Source: Chaenocephalus aceratus (taxonomy: Eukaryota > Chordata > Actinopteri > Perciformes > Channichthyidae). From it: a stretch of DNA of 64,000 bases. The notes under the pieces were generated by a model. It ran no database searches. It was not told the origin of the DNA and worked only from the letters and a program-made list of their open reading frames with translations. Location of the stretch: assembly GCA_023974075.1 (NCBI GenBank), contig CM043799.1, forward strand, positions 4,946,928-5,010,927, written 5' to 3'. This document shows positions 35,241 through 47,409 of the stretch, one piece after another; position 1 is the stretch's first letter; each line of letters begins with the position of its first letter. The position numbers were made by a program, and so were the translations under genes.

Positions 35241-36648
35241 GTATGTGTACTTTTTGTTCACTGTATCCCTGCATTCCATCATCATAGTTCAGTGGGGGAC
35301 CGAACAAACTAAGCATTTTAAATGCAATACATTGTATTATGTTCTGGTCCACTTGACCTGGTCCTGTTTGTAATTTAACATAGATGTATAAAAGAGAACT
35401 GGATACAGAATTCGAGGCGAGGCCACGTTCATTCCTATAAAGTTGCTCAGTTGGCCATGAAGCAAAAATTGGCCTGAATGTCGAGGACTAAAGTACCCAG
35501 ATCAATTTCAGGGATCTTCGGGCACATCCTCAGCATCCAATTGGGTCCATGGATTAACAGTTTTCCTTAAATCCTGCCTCCAATACCCTCTGTCACAATA
35601 GCGTCACTTCTGGTCTCGGCTCAATCAAATACATCGAGAGGGAAGATACCTCAGTCAGATGTGATTTTGTGCATTTCAAATGTTAAGGACCTATATGATT
35701 TAAATAATGGCTACTTGAGAGTATTGACATATTTTTCCCAATGCAAGTCATGTGAATAGGACTTTTAAGGCTTCACCTGATTGGCATCACATGACTGAAA
35801 CGGTAGTCCTAGTACCACTATTTTGGCCACACTACTAAAATGTGCTTCAACAACGACGCACTTTCTGTGGGCTTGATTCGTTGTGGCAGTTGACTAGGTA
35901 GATAGACCAGGCGTCTTCCCCCCGCCATGTCTTCCAGCTCTCTGAAGAATACAATACATTCTAGCCCAGATAGGGTACGTGTTCCCGTCAGAGTGCCCTG
36001 GGTTATCCACAGGGTGTTCTTTCCAGCTAGAATTGTTCCTTGGATAACTAATACCATCAACCGACAGCAGCCAATGTACTGCTCATACAATCCACCTCTC
36101 AATCTTGGATTCCATTTCCACTCATACAAGGTTTAGTTCCTTGTCTGCTAGGATTTTAACTACCACTTCTGAATCCTTTTTTGCACATCAAAGTAAGGGT
36201 TAGGCATGTGAAATCCAGTGTCCCATGTCAACAAAAGACATTGAGTTTGGAGGTTGAAGATGTTCTTGAGAATGTCCATGAGGCCCTAGTGAACATTATT
36301 GCACACGTTCACACATCTGAGGAAGGAGAGACAGGGTGTAATCCCAGGAAGAGAACTGCTGATTGCTTTGGAATCCAATTTCCATACAAAAGCATGTTTT
36401 TGTCAACAACCATCATTTATGTAATTTCCACTTCAAACTCATGGAGTATTTTAATTGAAATGTGTGTTTTCCCCTCTCCCTGTGTTTAACATAGAGCTCT
36501 AATAATGAAGCTTTCTTGTTTAAATAACGATTCCTGTTGTGACAAAGGTCACCAATCGGCGATAGGCTGTAGATGCCATTAGCACTTTGATTACTACAAG
36601 TCCATATGATTTCACTCAGATTGTGCCTGTTGTGTTTTCTTCAGGGAG
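35241..36648 (+). other. last intron of the main gene, contains a dispersed repeat
   Basis: Donor GTATGTG, acceptor TTCTTCAGGGAG. A dispersed repeat at about 35383-35850 (AAAGAGAACTGGATACAG, TGTCACAATAGCGTCAC) has a second copy at about 42406-43010. The remainder is unremarkable. Confidence 0.55.
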
Positions 36649-37055
36649 TCCGACTCGGAGAGTTCAGGATCTGGCCCTGGTGACATGTCAGTTCTGGGTT
36701 GGGCTCGGTGGCAGGGGACAGGTGACTGGGACTCAGACCTGTCTGACTCTGATCCCAGTCGCCCCCCCAGGATCTCTTCTGCTGGAAAACAGAGCTGCCG
36801 CCGCATCACGATCAAAGCTGCACGCTGAACCGGGCTGGGACTTATTCGGAGATACCACAGAGCCTGAAGTGCTGAGTGAGCTTGTTCACGGAACAGGATA
36901 AAAACAACAATGGTAAAGCAAGGAAGGATACCGGGGTAACCAGCAGACCTGGAAGATTCAACGACCATTCCCATGGCGACTCAGCGTGTCACTTCGCCAG
37001 TGAAACGGTCGACAACAGTGGAGCAAGCGTCAACAAAGGTGACATGGCAGTTTAG
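36649..37055 (+). CDS. main gene, last coding exon, frame-broken C-terminal region
   Basis: From the acceptor GGGAG the frame reads SDSESSGSGPGDMSVLGWAR, then WDSDLSDSDPSRPPRIS and CRRITIKAAR to a stop at 36826. Acidic protein-like sequence continues in the next frame (AEPGWDLFGDTTEPEVLSEL, about 36826-36900) and then in the third frame (DKNNNGKARKDTGVTSRPG onward) to a stop at 37053. Coding sense therefore shifts twice. The true terminus is uncertain. Further downstream, one frame gives a polyserine tail ending 37215, and another gives a hydrophobic run (37167-37226) ending in a stop. The acceptor was chosen for phase: the AG four bases upstream would break frame. Confidence 0.55.
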
Positions 37056-40000
37056 ACCTGCCCAGAGGTCAGTCTGCACAGGAAGTAGAAAAGAGAAAGA
37101 GAAGGAAATGACCTCATCGTCATCAGTAATGTTCACGGAACTGAGAGGAGAAGAGACCCACAGAGGCTCCCCTTCATCTTCATCGTCTTCATCATCGTCA
37201 TCATCTTCTGGTTGATTTGTAAAGGGAAATGATGTTTTTACCACCACTTGGGAAGAGCTGTGTTGCCAAAAGATAGAACATATCTTTCATTTGTTCTGTT
37301 GAAACCAACTGATGACAGAAATTTCTGTACAGATTTATTTGCCTGTAATTAGTTTGTAATTTGCTTCTAGTTGCTGCCATTGCCTTCTAATGAAATTACT
37401 AAAGGCTGCTTAAAAGACTAGTTATTTGTTGCCTTTTCTTATGTAACAGTCCTTCACAATATCATTATAATCTGTTCAAGTTTAAAGCGATGTGAGATTC
37501 TGAACTTCAGGTTGAGATAATGAGGGAAAATGGCCACTGATAGAACCCTTATATACTTTAAGCACTATGTTTATTCGAATGGAGTTGATCAGAAATCTAA
37601 ACATGTTGATTTAGAAGTTACATGTACACATTATTCTCAATCTAAATAAGACATATATATAGTTTATGTGGGGGTTTATTCTGGTGAATGTATTGTACAG
37701 GGTACACACAACTACCAGGAAAAACACAATTCAACATATGAGGCGTTCTCATGATGTTGCTTGGTCGCAATAACACAAACGCTTACGGTTGGACAAAATA
37801 ACTTCTGCCAGACCATACCCTTCTGTTATTTTTTATAAAGATTTAACAATATAAACGTGTCTCAGGCCTTATATTAAAATATATCTTCTTCCCTATGTAA
37901 TGCCTCACTTTAACACCTGCGTATACTTCATATAATATTAAAAAAATTGACTTTTAAAAACTGTCAAAGGTTACAATGTACATGTATTTTATAATCACAT
38001 CCAACTTTAACAACAGTGTATTTAACAGTGTGTAATAATATATTTTGAAAAGAAAATTATAGAGTGAATATAGAGTGATCAATTATACATATACAGTATA
38101 TGATGAAATGTGCAACAAATAATGGAAGGATTTAGTGATAACATTTAATTTTAAATGTTTTATTTATCAATTAGGTTAAGATTGTGAATGTAATATTTGA
38201 CGTATATGCTTATGGATTCATGCTATATTATATGTTTCATATGTGGAAAGTGTTGTGCATAAAAATGGCTGAGTTTAATTTAATTTATACCGCCAACTAC
38301 TGCGGGTATTACACTTAAGTAGAGATTCTATGTGGAACACTTTCAAACATCAATTTATTATCAGGTATCATGGTATATGTCCATAAACAATGGAACAAGA
38401 TGATTGATAGCATTTGCCTCACCACCGGTGGTATTTTTATTGCGAGTGACTTTATCCCCATAATCCTCTTTGCTTCTCCCACATCTCCAAGACATCTTTA
38501 GCTTTGCGGAATTGGATAAACAAAGATGTGTTCCCTTTTATTCCCATCAATCATGTGTCTATGGTTGTGCAGCAAATGAAGCAATCCAGAACCCTATGTT
38601 GCTGTACAGTGCAGCGTGGAGGACTGATTAAGCTGCCAACAGGCACTGATGTTAAAGGTTCACTTTCATACGTTTCAACCCTAACCCTAACTCTTGCTTT
38701 TGTCTCTACGTGACTAATGGGGACAACATATTTTAAAACTAGTCTAGTATTGAGCCAGAGCGCTGTAATGTAATTGCTCGGGGTAATCATGCGAAAAGGT
38801 CTGTTTGTTATTGGGTCTAACATGGTCTCATCAAGAGGAAGTCTCCTTCTGGAACCTTACCACAGAGGTGTCTTTAGTCTTGTAGAACACAGTAGAAATG
38901 TGAGTGAGTCATAGAGAGGAGAGCTGGGAGGGGGCTGTTCTGTTGGACTGAGGGCTGTACCATACGGAGAAAATATCACAATATATTTATATAATGATAT
39001 ACTTGAAATGACCATCTCTAATGTGGATCTAATCACCAAGGGCCTACGTCTGCATCGCGTCTTTTTCTGAGCACCTGTGTCTTTTTTTTCTGTGCTTGGA
39101 ATAGAGATCGGCTGGCGGACACTATGTTGCTGCCAGTGAGTGTTTTACTTGTATTGCCGTATGTCCTAGCTCCTTGCTCTACGGCTGTCAGACTGAGCAC
39201 TGAAGCGTATTCATACAACGTTTTTAGAGTAAGATTCTCTCGAGTATTGTTCATGGTGAAAAAATAGAAGTCAAACCAATATATAGCTTCTTAAAAACAC
39301 TTCACGATATCCCAAAATCAGCTCTATATCAATATAGCCGACATCAGATGTACCTTTTGTTAAACAACACATACAGTGTCAAAGACAAAAAAAACAGGTG
39401 TGCAGGTTGTCCATTTTGTTTACCCCCCCCCCCCCCCCCCCTTACAGGTACCGATCATTTCAAGTCAGACAAAAAACCTTTTATTCTTCTGCTAGATCCT
39501 TTTCTCTGTCGGTGATGTTGTTGGATACTTATAATAACAACCAAACTGTTGGTGGCAGAAAAACAAGCACTTGTATCAGACATACATTGATGGTAGTATA
39601 TATGTTGCGTCATTGCATAGAAGCCTGTTTGGCAGCTACCTGCTAACTAAACTTAGACTTGTGAAAGAATCTTAAAAGTAACCCTTTAAAATGACACACG
39701 TGTACACCTTTAAAAAACCAGCACAGTGATATCAGATTTATCATCCTATTATAAATGCCATAAAGGGAACGTGGTAGGTTGACGAACTTTCATCAATAAA
39801 AATCCTTGTTACGATGGTATACGGTTATGAAAGACTGCGGGGGAAGTTTTGACCTGGCACAAATGGATTCCTTAGCATGAATAGTCGTGCCATTTAGTCG
39901 TGCTCATGAATTTCAAATTGGTCATTGAAGGTTACTGATAATTCCGAGTTGAGTAAATGTGTCTTAATGTGTGTTTGTGTTGAGTGAATATATTGTGGGG

Positions 40001-41705
40001 ATACTGCAGCCATATTTCTTGATTGTGATTGATGGGCGGGGGGTGGTTTTTTTTTATCTTGTTTTTTTTCGCAAATTAAGAAGTGTTGCCTTGTGCAGCT
40101 TAAACGGCCGTTATGAACCTTGAAATGCTCCGCCAGTCCTTATTCTTGATGGTGATGCTCTGTGTAAACCAATTGGATTTAGTGGAGCCCTACATGTCTG
40201 CTTTAGTGATGGATTCATTATATATAATTTATAATATAATATATACCAGATATAATCATCTGGTGCTTTTGAGCACAGATTGACAAGCACATCCATGGAT
40301 GAATAACATGCTTTTATTAGCATACAATGTATTTTTAAAGTTGCAAGATTGACAGGTTTTCTTAAGAAGTGTTAACTAGTTCTGTACTCATGACTGATGC
40401 AGGTTTAAAATGACTACAGCCTCTGACCATTGTAACCTTTTTGTTGAGGCTTTTAAACTACATTTGTTAATATTCTTATAAAATCCAATAGCACCCCAAA
40501 ATGCTGTTGAAAGTCAGCGGTTTTAAAACACAAAAAGTGAGCTGTAAGGCGTTTTGGCACACATTTGCTAATGGGCCCACGATAAGCTCCCATTGCAGGA
40601 GAAACCAAGCAGTACTCTTGGGCTTTTTCTTTCTTTATTTCATGTGTGTCCATGTGTGGTTATTTGATTAAACACACGTGTGCAGAAATGTGTAAATAAG
40701 TCAATTGTTCTGGTATGAAATAAATAAATAATCATTTCGTTATGATGATTTTGGATCACGAATAAGCTAATAAAGCAGGATCTACTTAATTTGATATTAT
40801 ACTTAAGTGGTTCCAATATACATTGAATCATTTGCTAACTTTGTTGGTAATTCAGCCTAGTATTTTGGGATCTCCGATGGCAATATTAAAATTGAGGAAT
40901 GTATCTTGTAAAAACAAGCCAGAACAAGAATCTCATATATTGTGCTTTTCATATAGGGAAGATTGCATTGGAATAAGACTGTATGAGCCAGTATCCCCCT
41001 GCAGGCCCCCTGCAGGCCCCCTGCAGGCCCTTCAGTTGGGCCTCAGGCAGTTTCTTGGTGGTTTTCTGCCAGCTCCAGCATCTTGATATAGTCATGTATG
41101 TGGATCTGTGCTGTTTATTTGATGAAGGAATGGGGCCGAGCATTTATAAAAACTACCTTTACAGGTTTGATAATCCACACTGCTTATAGCGTCTGGCTGA
41201 ACATTCGAAGGCTGTTTATATGAAATGTAACCTGTGTTCTCTATTATCTCTATGCTGTGTAGCACAACCTGGTTTCTATTGGAAAAGCTGCTTTTTCTAA
41301 CCCTGCTGCTTTACATGTCTGATGGAAGGAATGTTTGTCTTAGTAACTAGACTTTCGAGCTCACACATTGGACCAAATGAGAGGAGGAGCCAGATAGTTG
41401 TACACTATTCAATAAAATAATCTTTGATTTTCACTAGCATTAAACTGTGGCAAGTCATCTAGTTTCACTGTGAAATATTAAGGGTAAATTACCATCACTG
41501 ACTTTTGTAAAACTCAGTATAATCAGGCCATACGTGTAATATGTTGCTCTTCATGTAAACGCTGATCACTGTTAAAGCTTAGTGGTGATGAATAAGTGCA
41601 GATTTTTAAGGGGATAAGGTGGATTTATGTGAAATCTAATTGTTTGCCATATTGCCAAGCCTTGTTGAAATGCATTAATGTACAAATAAAGATTAAACTC
41701 GGTGG
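37056..41705 (+). other. probable long 3' UTR of the main gene
   Basis: About 4.6 kb of AT-rich sequence unusually free of transposons compared with the rest of the window, ending near a clear AATAAA at about 41685-41690. It contains a C-run (39421-39440) and a small three-copy CCCTGCAGGC repeat (about 40995-41030). Long repeat-poor 3' UTRs are common in neuronal vertebrate genes; that this is transcribed is inference. Confidence 0.35.
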
Positions 41706-42405
41706 TGGAATGTGACTCACTTTGGCCTGTGTCATCTGTCTTAACCTTGGGTTTTCACTGCTATGCCACCCTATTAGGGATTTACATACGTCTTAAAGAA
41801 CTGAGAGAAAGTAAAAGGGAAATGCATAAAGCTGCATTAGTTATCAACAATGGACTAAATGAATGTGTGTACTGAAATGTGAAAGGGTGTTTTTTTGCTT
41901 AGGAGTCCACAGAAAGGTATCGCGAACTCTGCAATCCGCCCCCATGTTTTAGTGGTTTTTACATTATTTTGATGATTTATAGTCCAAACCTTTCTTGTCT
42001 CCATGTAAAACCTGCATCACACCCACTTTACATTGTCCAGAAACACATTTGCAATGAGCATATGAACATAGTGGAGCACTGAATAGTTTGAGAGCCAGAC
42101 ATTATCTCAGGAGTTGGGGAGACCAAAACAGCTAAAAGGAGAGCGAATATGGACGTCCATCAGTCACATGGCCAACACTTCAAATATGTCAATCTTGTCT
42201 TTGCTATTGTTCTGCTGCCTTCAAATGCCCATCAAAAGCAAACGCTTACATTTGATTTGACAATTAAAGGACCGTTATTTGTATTGGTAATAGTAACATT
42301 GCACTTGCAAGTTAATTGCTTTGACCCGGTAAGATCGATACATATAACACAAAGCTTGTTGTACATTTTCTTTGTTTCAATCTCAACATGTAGGTGTGCT
42401 GACCA
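41706..42405. other. intergenic, no supported gene
   Basis: No repeat ends or coding frames that I can support. Confidence 0.4.
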
Positions 42406-43010
42406 TGGTTGTATAAAGAGAACTGGATACAGCGTTGGAGGCGGGCCTCCGTTTCTTTCCCATTCATAAAGCCAAAGTAGTGGGAATATGGAGTACTAAA
42501 ATGACCGATCTTCATCTGCAATCTTCTGCACCCATGGGGCCAATGGAGCATAGGCACCTGGGTTTTCCTTAAGTACCAATTCCAATCCGCTGTGTCACAA
42601 TAGCGTCACGTCCTGTTTCCGCTCAATGACATTATTGGAGAGGGAAAATAACTTCCAATGTTCTTCTGTTGATTGGGCCCATAGAGCATGTGTACTTGCA
42701 TTTTCCTAAGGCCCCGCCTCCAGGCCACTGCGTCACGACAGCATCATGTTCGGTCTCGTCTTAGTCAAATGACTGGAGAAGGAAAATAACTCTTGACAGT
42801 GCTTTTAGCTCATTTTGCAACTTTAGGGACCATTATATTATAAATATGATGGTTTAGTTTATATATAGTTTTTTAGAAATTGTAGGCTGATTTACAGACC
42901 TCTCTTTCCCGATGTTAGTCAATGGGAAGAAGTCATTTTGGGCCAAATTGCATCACATGACTGACACAGCAGCTTGGCCACCACGCAACATTGGCTTTGC
43001 AAAGGCCGAC
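42406..43010. repeat. dispersed repeat, second copy
   Basis: Shares AAGAGAACTGGATACAG, TGTCACAATAGCGTCAC and the CATCACATGACTGA-type ending with the copy at about 35383-35850, in the same orientation. Internal segments recur within the copy (two TTTTCCTTAAG/TTTTCCTAAGG blocks followed by GCGTCAC). Class not determined; no TSD found. Confidence 0.6.
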
Positions 43011-44437
43011 TCCCTTGGGGCCTGTTGCTGAGTCTTAGTTTTACCTCCAAATCACTATTTATTTGTATATATCATAATGGTAATTATTTCCCGGTTTGAC
43101 TTCGTGTAGCAACGTAATATATGTTCCCAGGTCTCAGGAACAGCTTATGTGAGTTTGTTATAAAAACGTAAGAAATGATGGCTAAACTGAGTGTAAACCC
43201 AAAGTTGTAATTAATTGGAATGTATCCTAGATAAATGAATCCGAAATCCTGCTTTTCATTTGTAAACTTAAACTCCAATGTAAAGATGAACTGCCAAACA
43301 AATATAGAACTTCTTCTTTTGAAGGTACTTAGATCTCAAAAACTCAACTGTTACAATAATTCTGTAACTATAATTACAGTCTTTTATAAGACACAAACAC
43401 ACATACCACACACAGCCTTTCAGTGTCAGCTGTGTATTAAATAGTACATGCTGCATGAGTAGTTGTGTCAGTAATCTAGGTCTGTCCATCTATTTAAGGC
43501 TGATTAATTAGAGCATCTGAATAAGGCCAGAGAGGGAGCAAGAGAGGGAGAGACACACTGCCAGTATGAATAGATAATCCATGTGCCACTTCCCCTGCCA
43601 CCACAGGGATTGTGGTGATTTATTGGGCCAGATCACACAGTCTGTTTGTCTGCAAAGATATGCGTCCAGATTTACTGAAATTCTTGAACTAATTTGAACT
43701 AACTTTTAAGGATGAGTGCACTCTGTGGAACACAATAATATGTCTGCCGGGAAGAAGCTTGATTTAATTGCTTTTGTCATTGTGTGTGCCATAAAGCATA
43801 CAAGCTGTATTGTATACCATAACAATATTTGCATACCCCAACATCCCTATGGGAAATATGAACAGGCCTTTTTTTTTATTTATTATTGAGGACCAAGCCC
43901 CAGTAGACTGAGCTATAGGGCGTCCCGGACCAGCTTCTTTTAATTATTTAACGTTTTTTATATATTTCAAATTCAGGTTTATCCAATTTAATGATTTCTC
44001 TTTGTTCCATTTTCACCTCTTCCCAAGCTTGAAAAGTTGCTGGTGTTCAGTTTGTTGCAATATGCAACCTCCCTCTAGTTGCCACCAAATCCTACAAACT
44101 ATCCCTTTAATGGAAGTCCAGGAAGATGACTGGATCTGGTCTTTACCACACATGTTTTCTAGAAATATTTAATCAGCAGCAAAAATGTTCAGTTGGGTTT
44201 TAGGCTTCTTGTTTTTCTTCCGAAACTCAACACTGCCTGGAGATTTTTTTTAAACAGTAATTGGCTATTGGTGGGGAGATGTGAAAGTGGGCAAAGTTGA
44301 ATTCCCATTTTCAAATTAATCTCATCAAGACTAGAAAGAGCTGCAGGACTCTTTGAAGATTATAAGTGCGTCATCCAGGGTACTCTTATTCTTACTTAGC
44401 ATTTCAACACAATTCAAGGGACTGAAACACAGCTAAT
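43011..44437. other. intergenic, no supported gene
   Basis: AT-rich sequence with only short, featureless open frames and no definable repeat. Confidence 0.4.
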
Positions 44438-44690
44438 GCGGGACCTATCATGCAAAATGCACTTTTGTACGTCTTTTATACATGAATATGTGTCCTCGGT
44501 GTTCAAGGGAACTCACCAAGTGTCAGAAAACACAACCCTCTCTATTTTCCTCCATACCCAAATCTCTAAAAAAAGGGGCTGCAACAGATCTGATACAGAC
44601 TGATCCAGATTTGAACACTTTACTGACGTCAGTAAAGTGGTGCTACGGCTATTGGTCAATTCTCCACCTATCAGGGGAATGAGAGGTTGG
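44438..44690. mobile_element. TTAA-MITE family fragment (5' part)
   Basis: Begins GCGGGACCTATCATGCAAAA and contains the CTTTTATACATGAATATG and GGAACTCACC words of the copies at 4327 and 30580. The outer TTAA is lost. It runs into Harbinger-related sequence at about 44697. Confidence 0.65.
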
Positions 44691-44696
44691 GCCACG

Positions 44697-45389
44697 GCTG
44701 GCCATTGCTGCTCGAAAGCGCTGGAGACGCTGTAGTACATATGCCAGGCCTGTAAGTGGCGCTGTAGTCTGCCACAAAAGCAGCAAAAAAGACTTCTCTT
44801 GCATGGTTGCCATGGTTGCCCTTCTGTTTATTCTCCGCTGTGGCTCTTTTTCTCCCTCCCCGAGGCAAGCTTTTGCGCCTCCTGCTTTAAAACAAATGAA
44901 TAATGACTCTATATAATCATATGTAAGGGATAATGTGCAGCGACGCGGTCATTATGGGGAAAAGAACACCGACAGGCTGATCAGGAGCCCGACGCCAAGC
45001 GGAGGGATCTAGATCGGCATGAAGGCACATTATGCAATGTGCAATGTGTGAAATAAACATGGCCACATTCTTGACAAAGTAACGACTCCCAATATTAATT
45101 GAAATGCTTTTATGGATTTAGAAAATGATTTTATTGAAAAATAGTTGTTTGTATTGACTTAAATTGACATGCATCCGCTGAGAAAAGTAGTCCGTTGTTA
45201 CTGTTTGAACTAACGTAGCAACGGCAGGAACTGCTTCGATAGTGTTTTTGAGGAGCTTTTTGATTACAGATTTGAAAACATCGTTGCTTGCTTTAAAAGT
45301 AGCACAATTCATTATGTCAGACCTTGGGAAGTATCTAGATATCCCTGCCCTAATGCCAAAGTAACTGCACACTGAATATGTGTCGCCGT
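44697..45389. mobile_element. PIF/Harbinger-related fragment, continues after the hAT
   Basis: CTGTAGTACATATGCC, GTGGCGCTGTA and GTTGCCCTTCTGTTTATTCTC match the interior of the Harbinger MITE at 7865-8746. A further match (ATTCAGTGTGCAGTTTACTTTG at about 8475, inverted) lies near 45360-45375, just before the hAT, whose removal would join 45389 to 46092. One outer end is not found. The 94-codon minus-strand frame here (45118-45402) is not recognised. Confidence 0.5.
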
Positions 45390-46083
45390 CAGTGTTGGGC
45401 AAGTTACTTCCAAAATGTAATATATTACATATTACTTATTACTCTCTTTTGAAAGTAATAAGTTACATTACAATATTACTGTCTCTGAAATGTATTGAGT
45501 TACACTACTTTAGTTACTTTTGAGTTACTTTCACCAAAATAACCGCAAAAGAATGGCTAGTTATTTTAAATGCTAAAATGTGGTTTAGTGCAGCTCATTA
45601 TACATCCAGAGAAGGGCAATGTGTATGAATATGCTCGAGTTGACTGCCTGAACTAGCTCGCAGGCTTCGCCCCATAAATGATTATCCACAGATGTGTGTC
45701 ACTGCTGTGAAAGCACTTTGGAAATGATGCACGCGCAGCGGAGTTCGCTCCGTTCTCTTCGTTCTTTTTTGAATAGAGGGTGCATACCATTCAACTGCCC
45801 CGAAGATCCCAACATGAAGCCGGAAGGGTAAACACACCAGGTTTACTAATCTACCCGCACAATTTGTCTGGTGTCGGAATGTCTCGCTATGTTAGTACAT
45901 TCTTAAAAAACAAAACACCATTTAATTCCGGGTTGAAATGTGTTGTAACTGCGTTACTGGGCATTGTAACGGGTAATATATTACCCACATTTCATAAGTA
46001 ATGCGTTACATTACTTCGTTACAGCAAAAAGTAATATATTACTGTAACTCCGTTACTTTTGTAACGCGTTACACCCAACACTG
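45390..46083. mobile_element. hAT MITE with GTAATATATTAC subterminal repeats
   Basis: Termini CAGTGTTGGGCAAGTTAC and inverted right CAGTGTTGGGTGTAACGC. The 8-bp TSD GTCGCCGT is exact at 45382-45389 and 46084-46091. The ends are filled with GTAACGCGTTAC and TAATATATTAC palindromes. No coding. A 5' piece of the same family lies at about 60050-60165. Confidence 0.92.
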
Positions 46084-46159
46084 GTCGCCGTTTGATGTCT
46101 ATGTCTGGACCGTTACGTAAAAAGGAGGGTTTCTGCCCCATTACTTCTCTTCTTACTTG

Positions 46160-46903
46160 TATAGAGTGGCGAAGTCACGCCCATCTACTTTCGGTCCATG
46201 GGACCTTATTTCGGAAAAATAATGTATTGAAGTCAATGGAGAGAGAAAGCTTATCTTTCGATCCCGTTTGAATTGTGCCATGAATTACACATATGATGTG
46301 TTAAGTAACCCAAAATGTTAAACAGTAAGAGTAGTAGTCATATTTCGTGAACCCTTTGAAGAGTAGCCTAATGTCACCGGTGTGATCATTCTATAATACA
46401 CAATTTAAGCCCGGGGGAGAAATGCTAACGCTAGCATCGGCGATCGCCGATCTTTTCTACTTCACGCTATCTGCACAAATGGTTGACATTAAACATTAAA
46501 AAGACCAGGCAGTTCAGAGAGAATCAAAGGAAGGCAGGCAGGCAGCTTTGCAGACATTCTTCTGGACGTGTTCCATTGTGGTGATAGTGAGGGTAGTCAA
46601 TCGTTTTGTTGACAAGACAGTAGTGACGGCCATCTTGGTGACGTGTGTTGTTCTGCGAGACCAGAGATGTAGTTAATTGAGTGTTTCACACAAACAAATG
46701 TGTTCACAGTTTTACGACACGTTATATTTTTTTGACTTGCAAAATTATCTTTTAAATTGACAAAATCATATGTGTAATTCGTGGCATAATTCAAACGGGA
46801 GCGAAAGATAATATTTCTCTCTACATTGACTTCAATACCTAATCTTTTCGAAATAAGGTCCCATGGAGGTCCACCGGAAGGGGAGGGACTTCGCCACTCT
46901 ATA
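46160..46903. mobile_element. TA-flanked MITE with long inverted ends
   Basis: The left TATAGAGTGGCGAAGTC is inverted at 46888-46903. Similarity continues inward for over 150 bp (CCATGGGACCTTATTTCG, TATTGAAGTCAATG, CCCGTTTGAATT). A TA dinucleotide borders both ends, as in Tc1/mariner-like MITEs. No transposase. Confidence 0.75.
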
Positions 46904-47409
46904 AGGTCCAAGCGGCAAACTGTGGGGTAGAGCCGGGAAGCCAATACGGAAGTGCCACACACTGCAGTTCATATATTGGCCGATAGGCGATGGCTGCAGA
47001 AAGGAGCATTTCCATAGACCCCCATGTTAAAATGCCCAATTTTACAGCAGAAAAACACATGTTTCTACCCCTGGCTCCATACATTTTATTATCGATATAG
47101 TTAGATTCCACCTTCATCATTATGGATCTGTGAGTGAATTGTTTTCTAACGCGACCCTTTTATTTATATTAGGTCCTAAATTTGTGCATAAATTAGGGCG
47201 TGGTCACATTGTGTGACGGCTCTGTCAAGTGACTGCTGCTGCTAGCTTCTTGTCTCTCTACTAGCTGCTCAGTGAAGATACCTACAGGGACTCTGCCTAC
47301 CCAGCTCATCCAGGAAACACAACTTGTAGCCGGCCGTGGTTGTTTGTTCTTCATGCTTATATATCGGACTATTGTGACTCGCTCTGCAGTTAAAACAGAC
47401 GGTGCATGA
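46904..47409. other. upstream region of the small-gene candidate
   Basis: No TIR or coding frame. If the candidate at 47410 is real, its 5' UTR and promoter lie here; a TATATATCGG word at about 47360 is only a weak TATA-like match. Confidence 0.3.
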
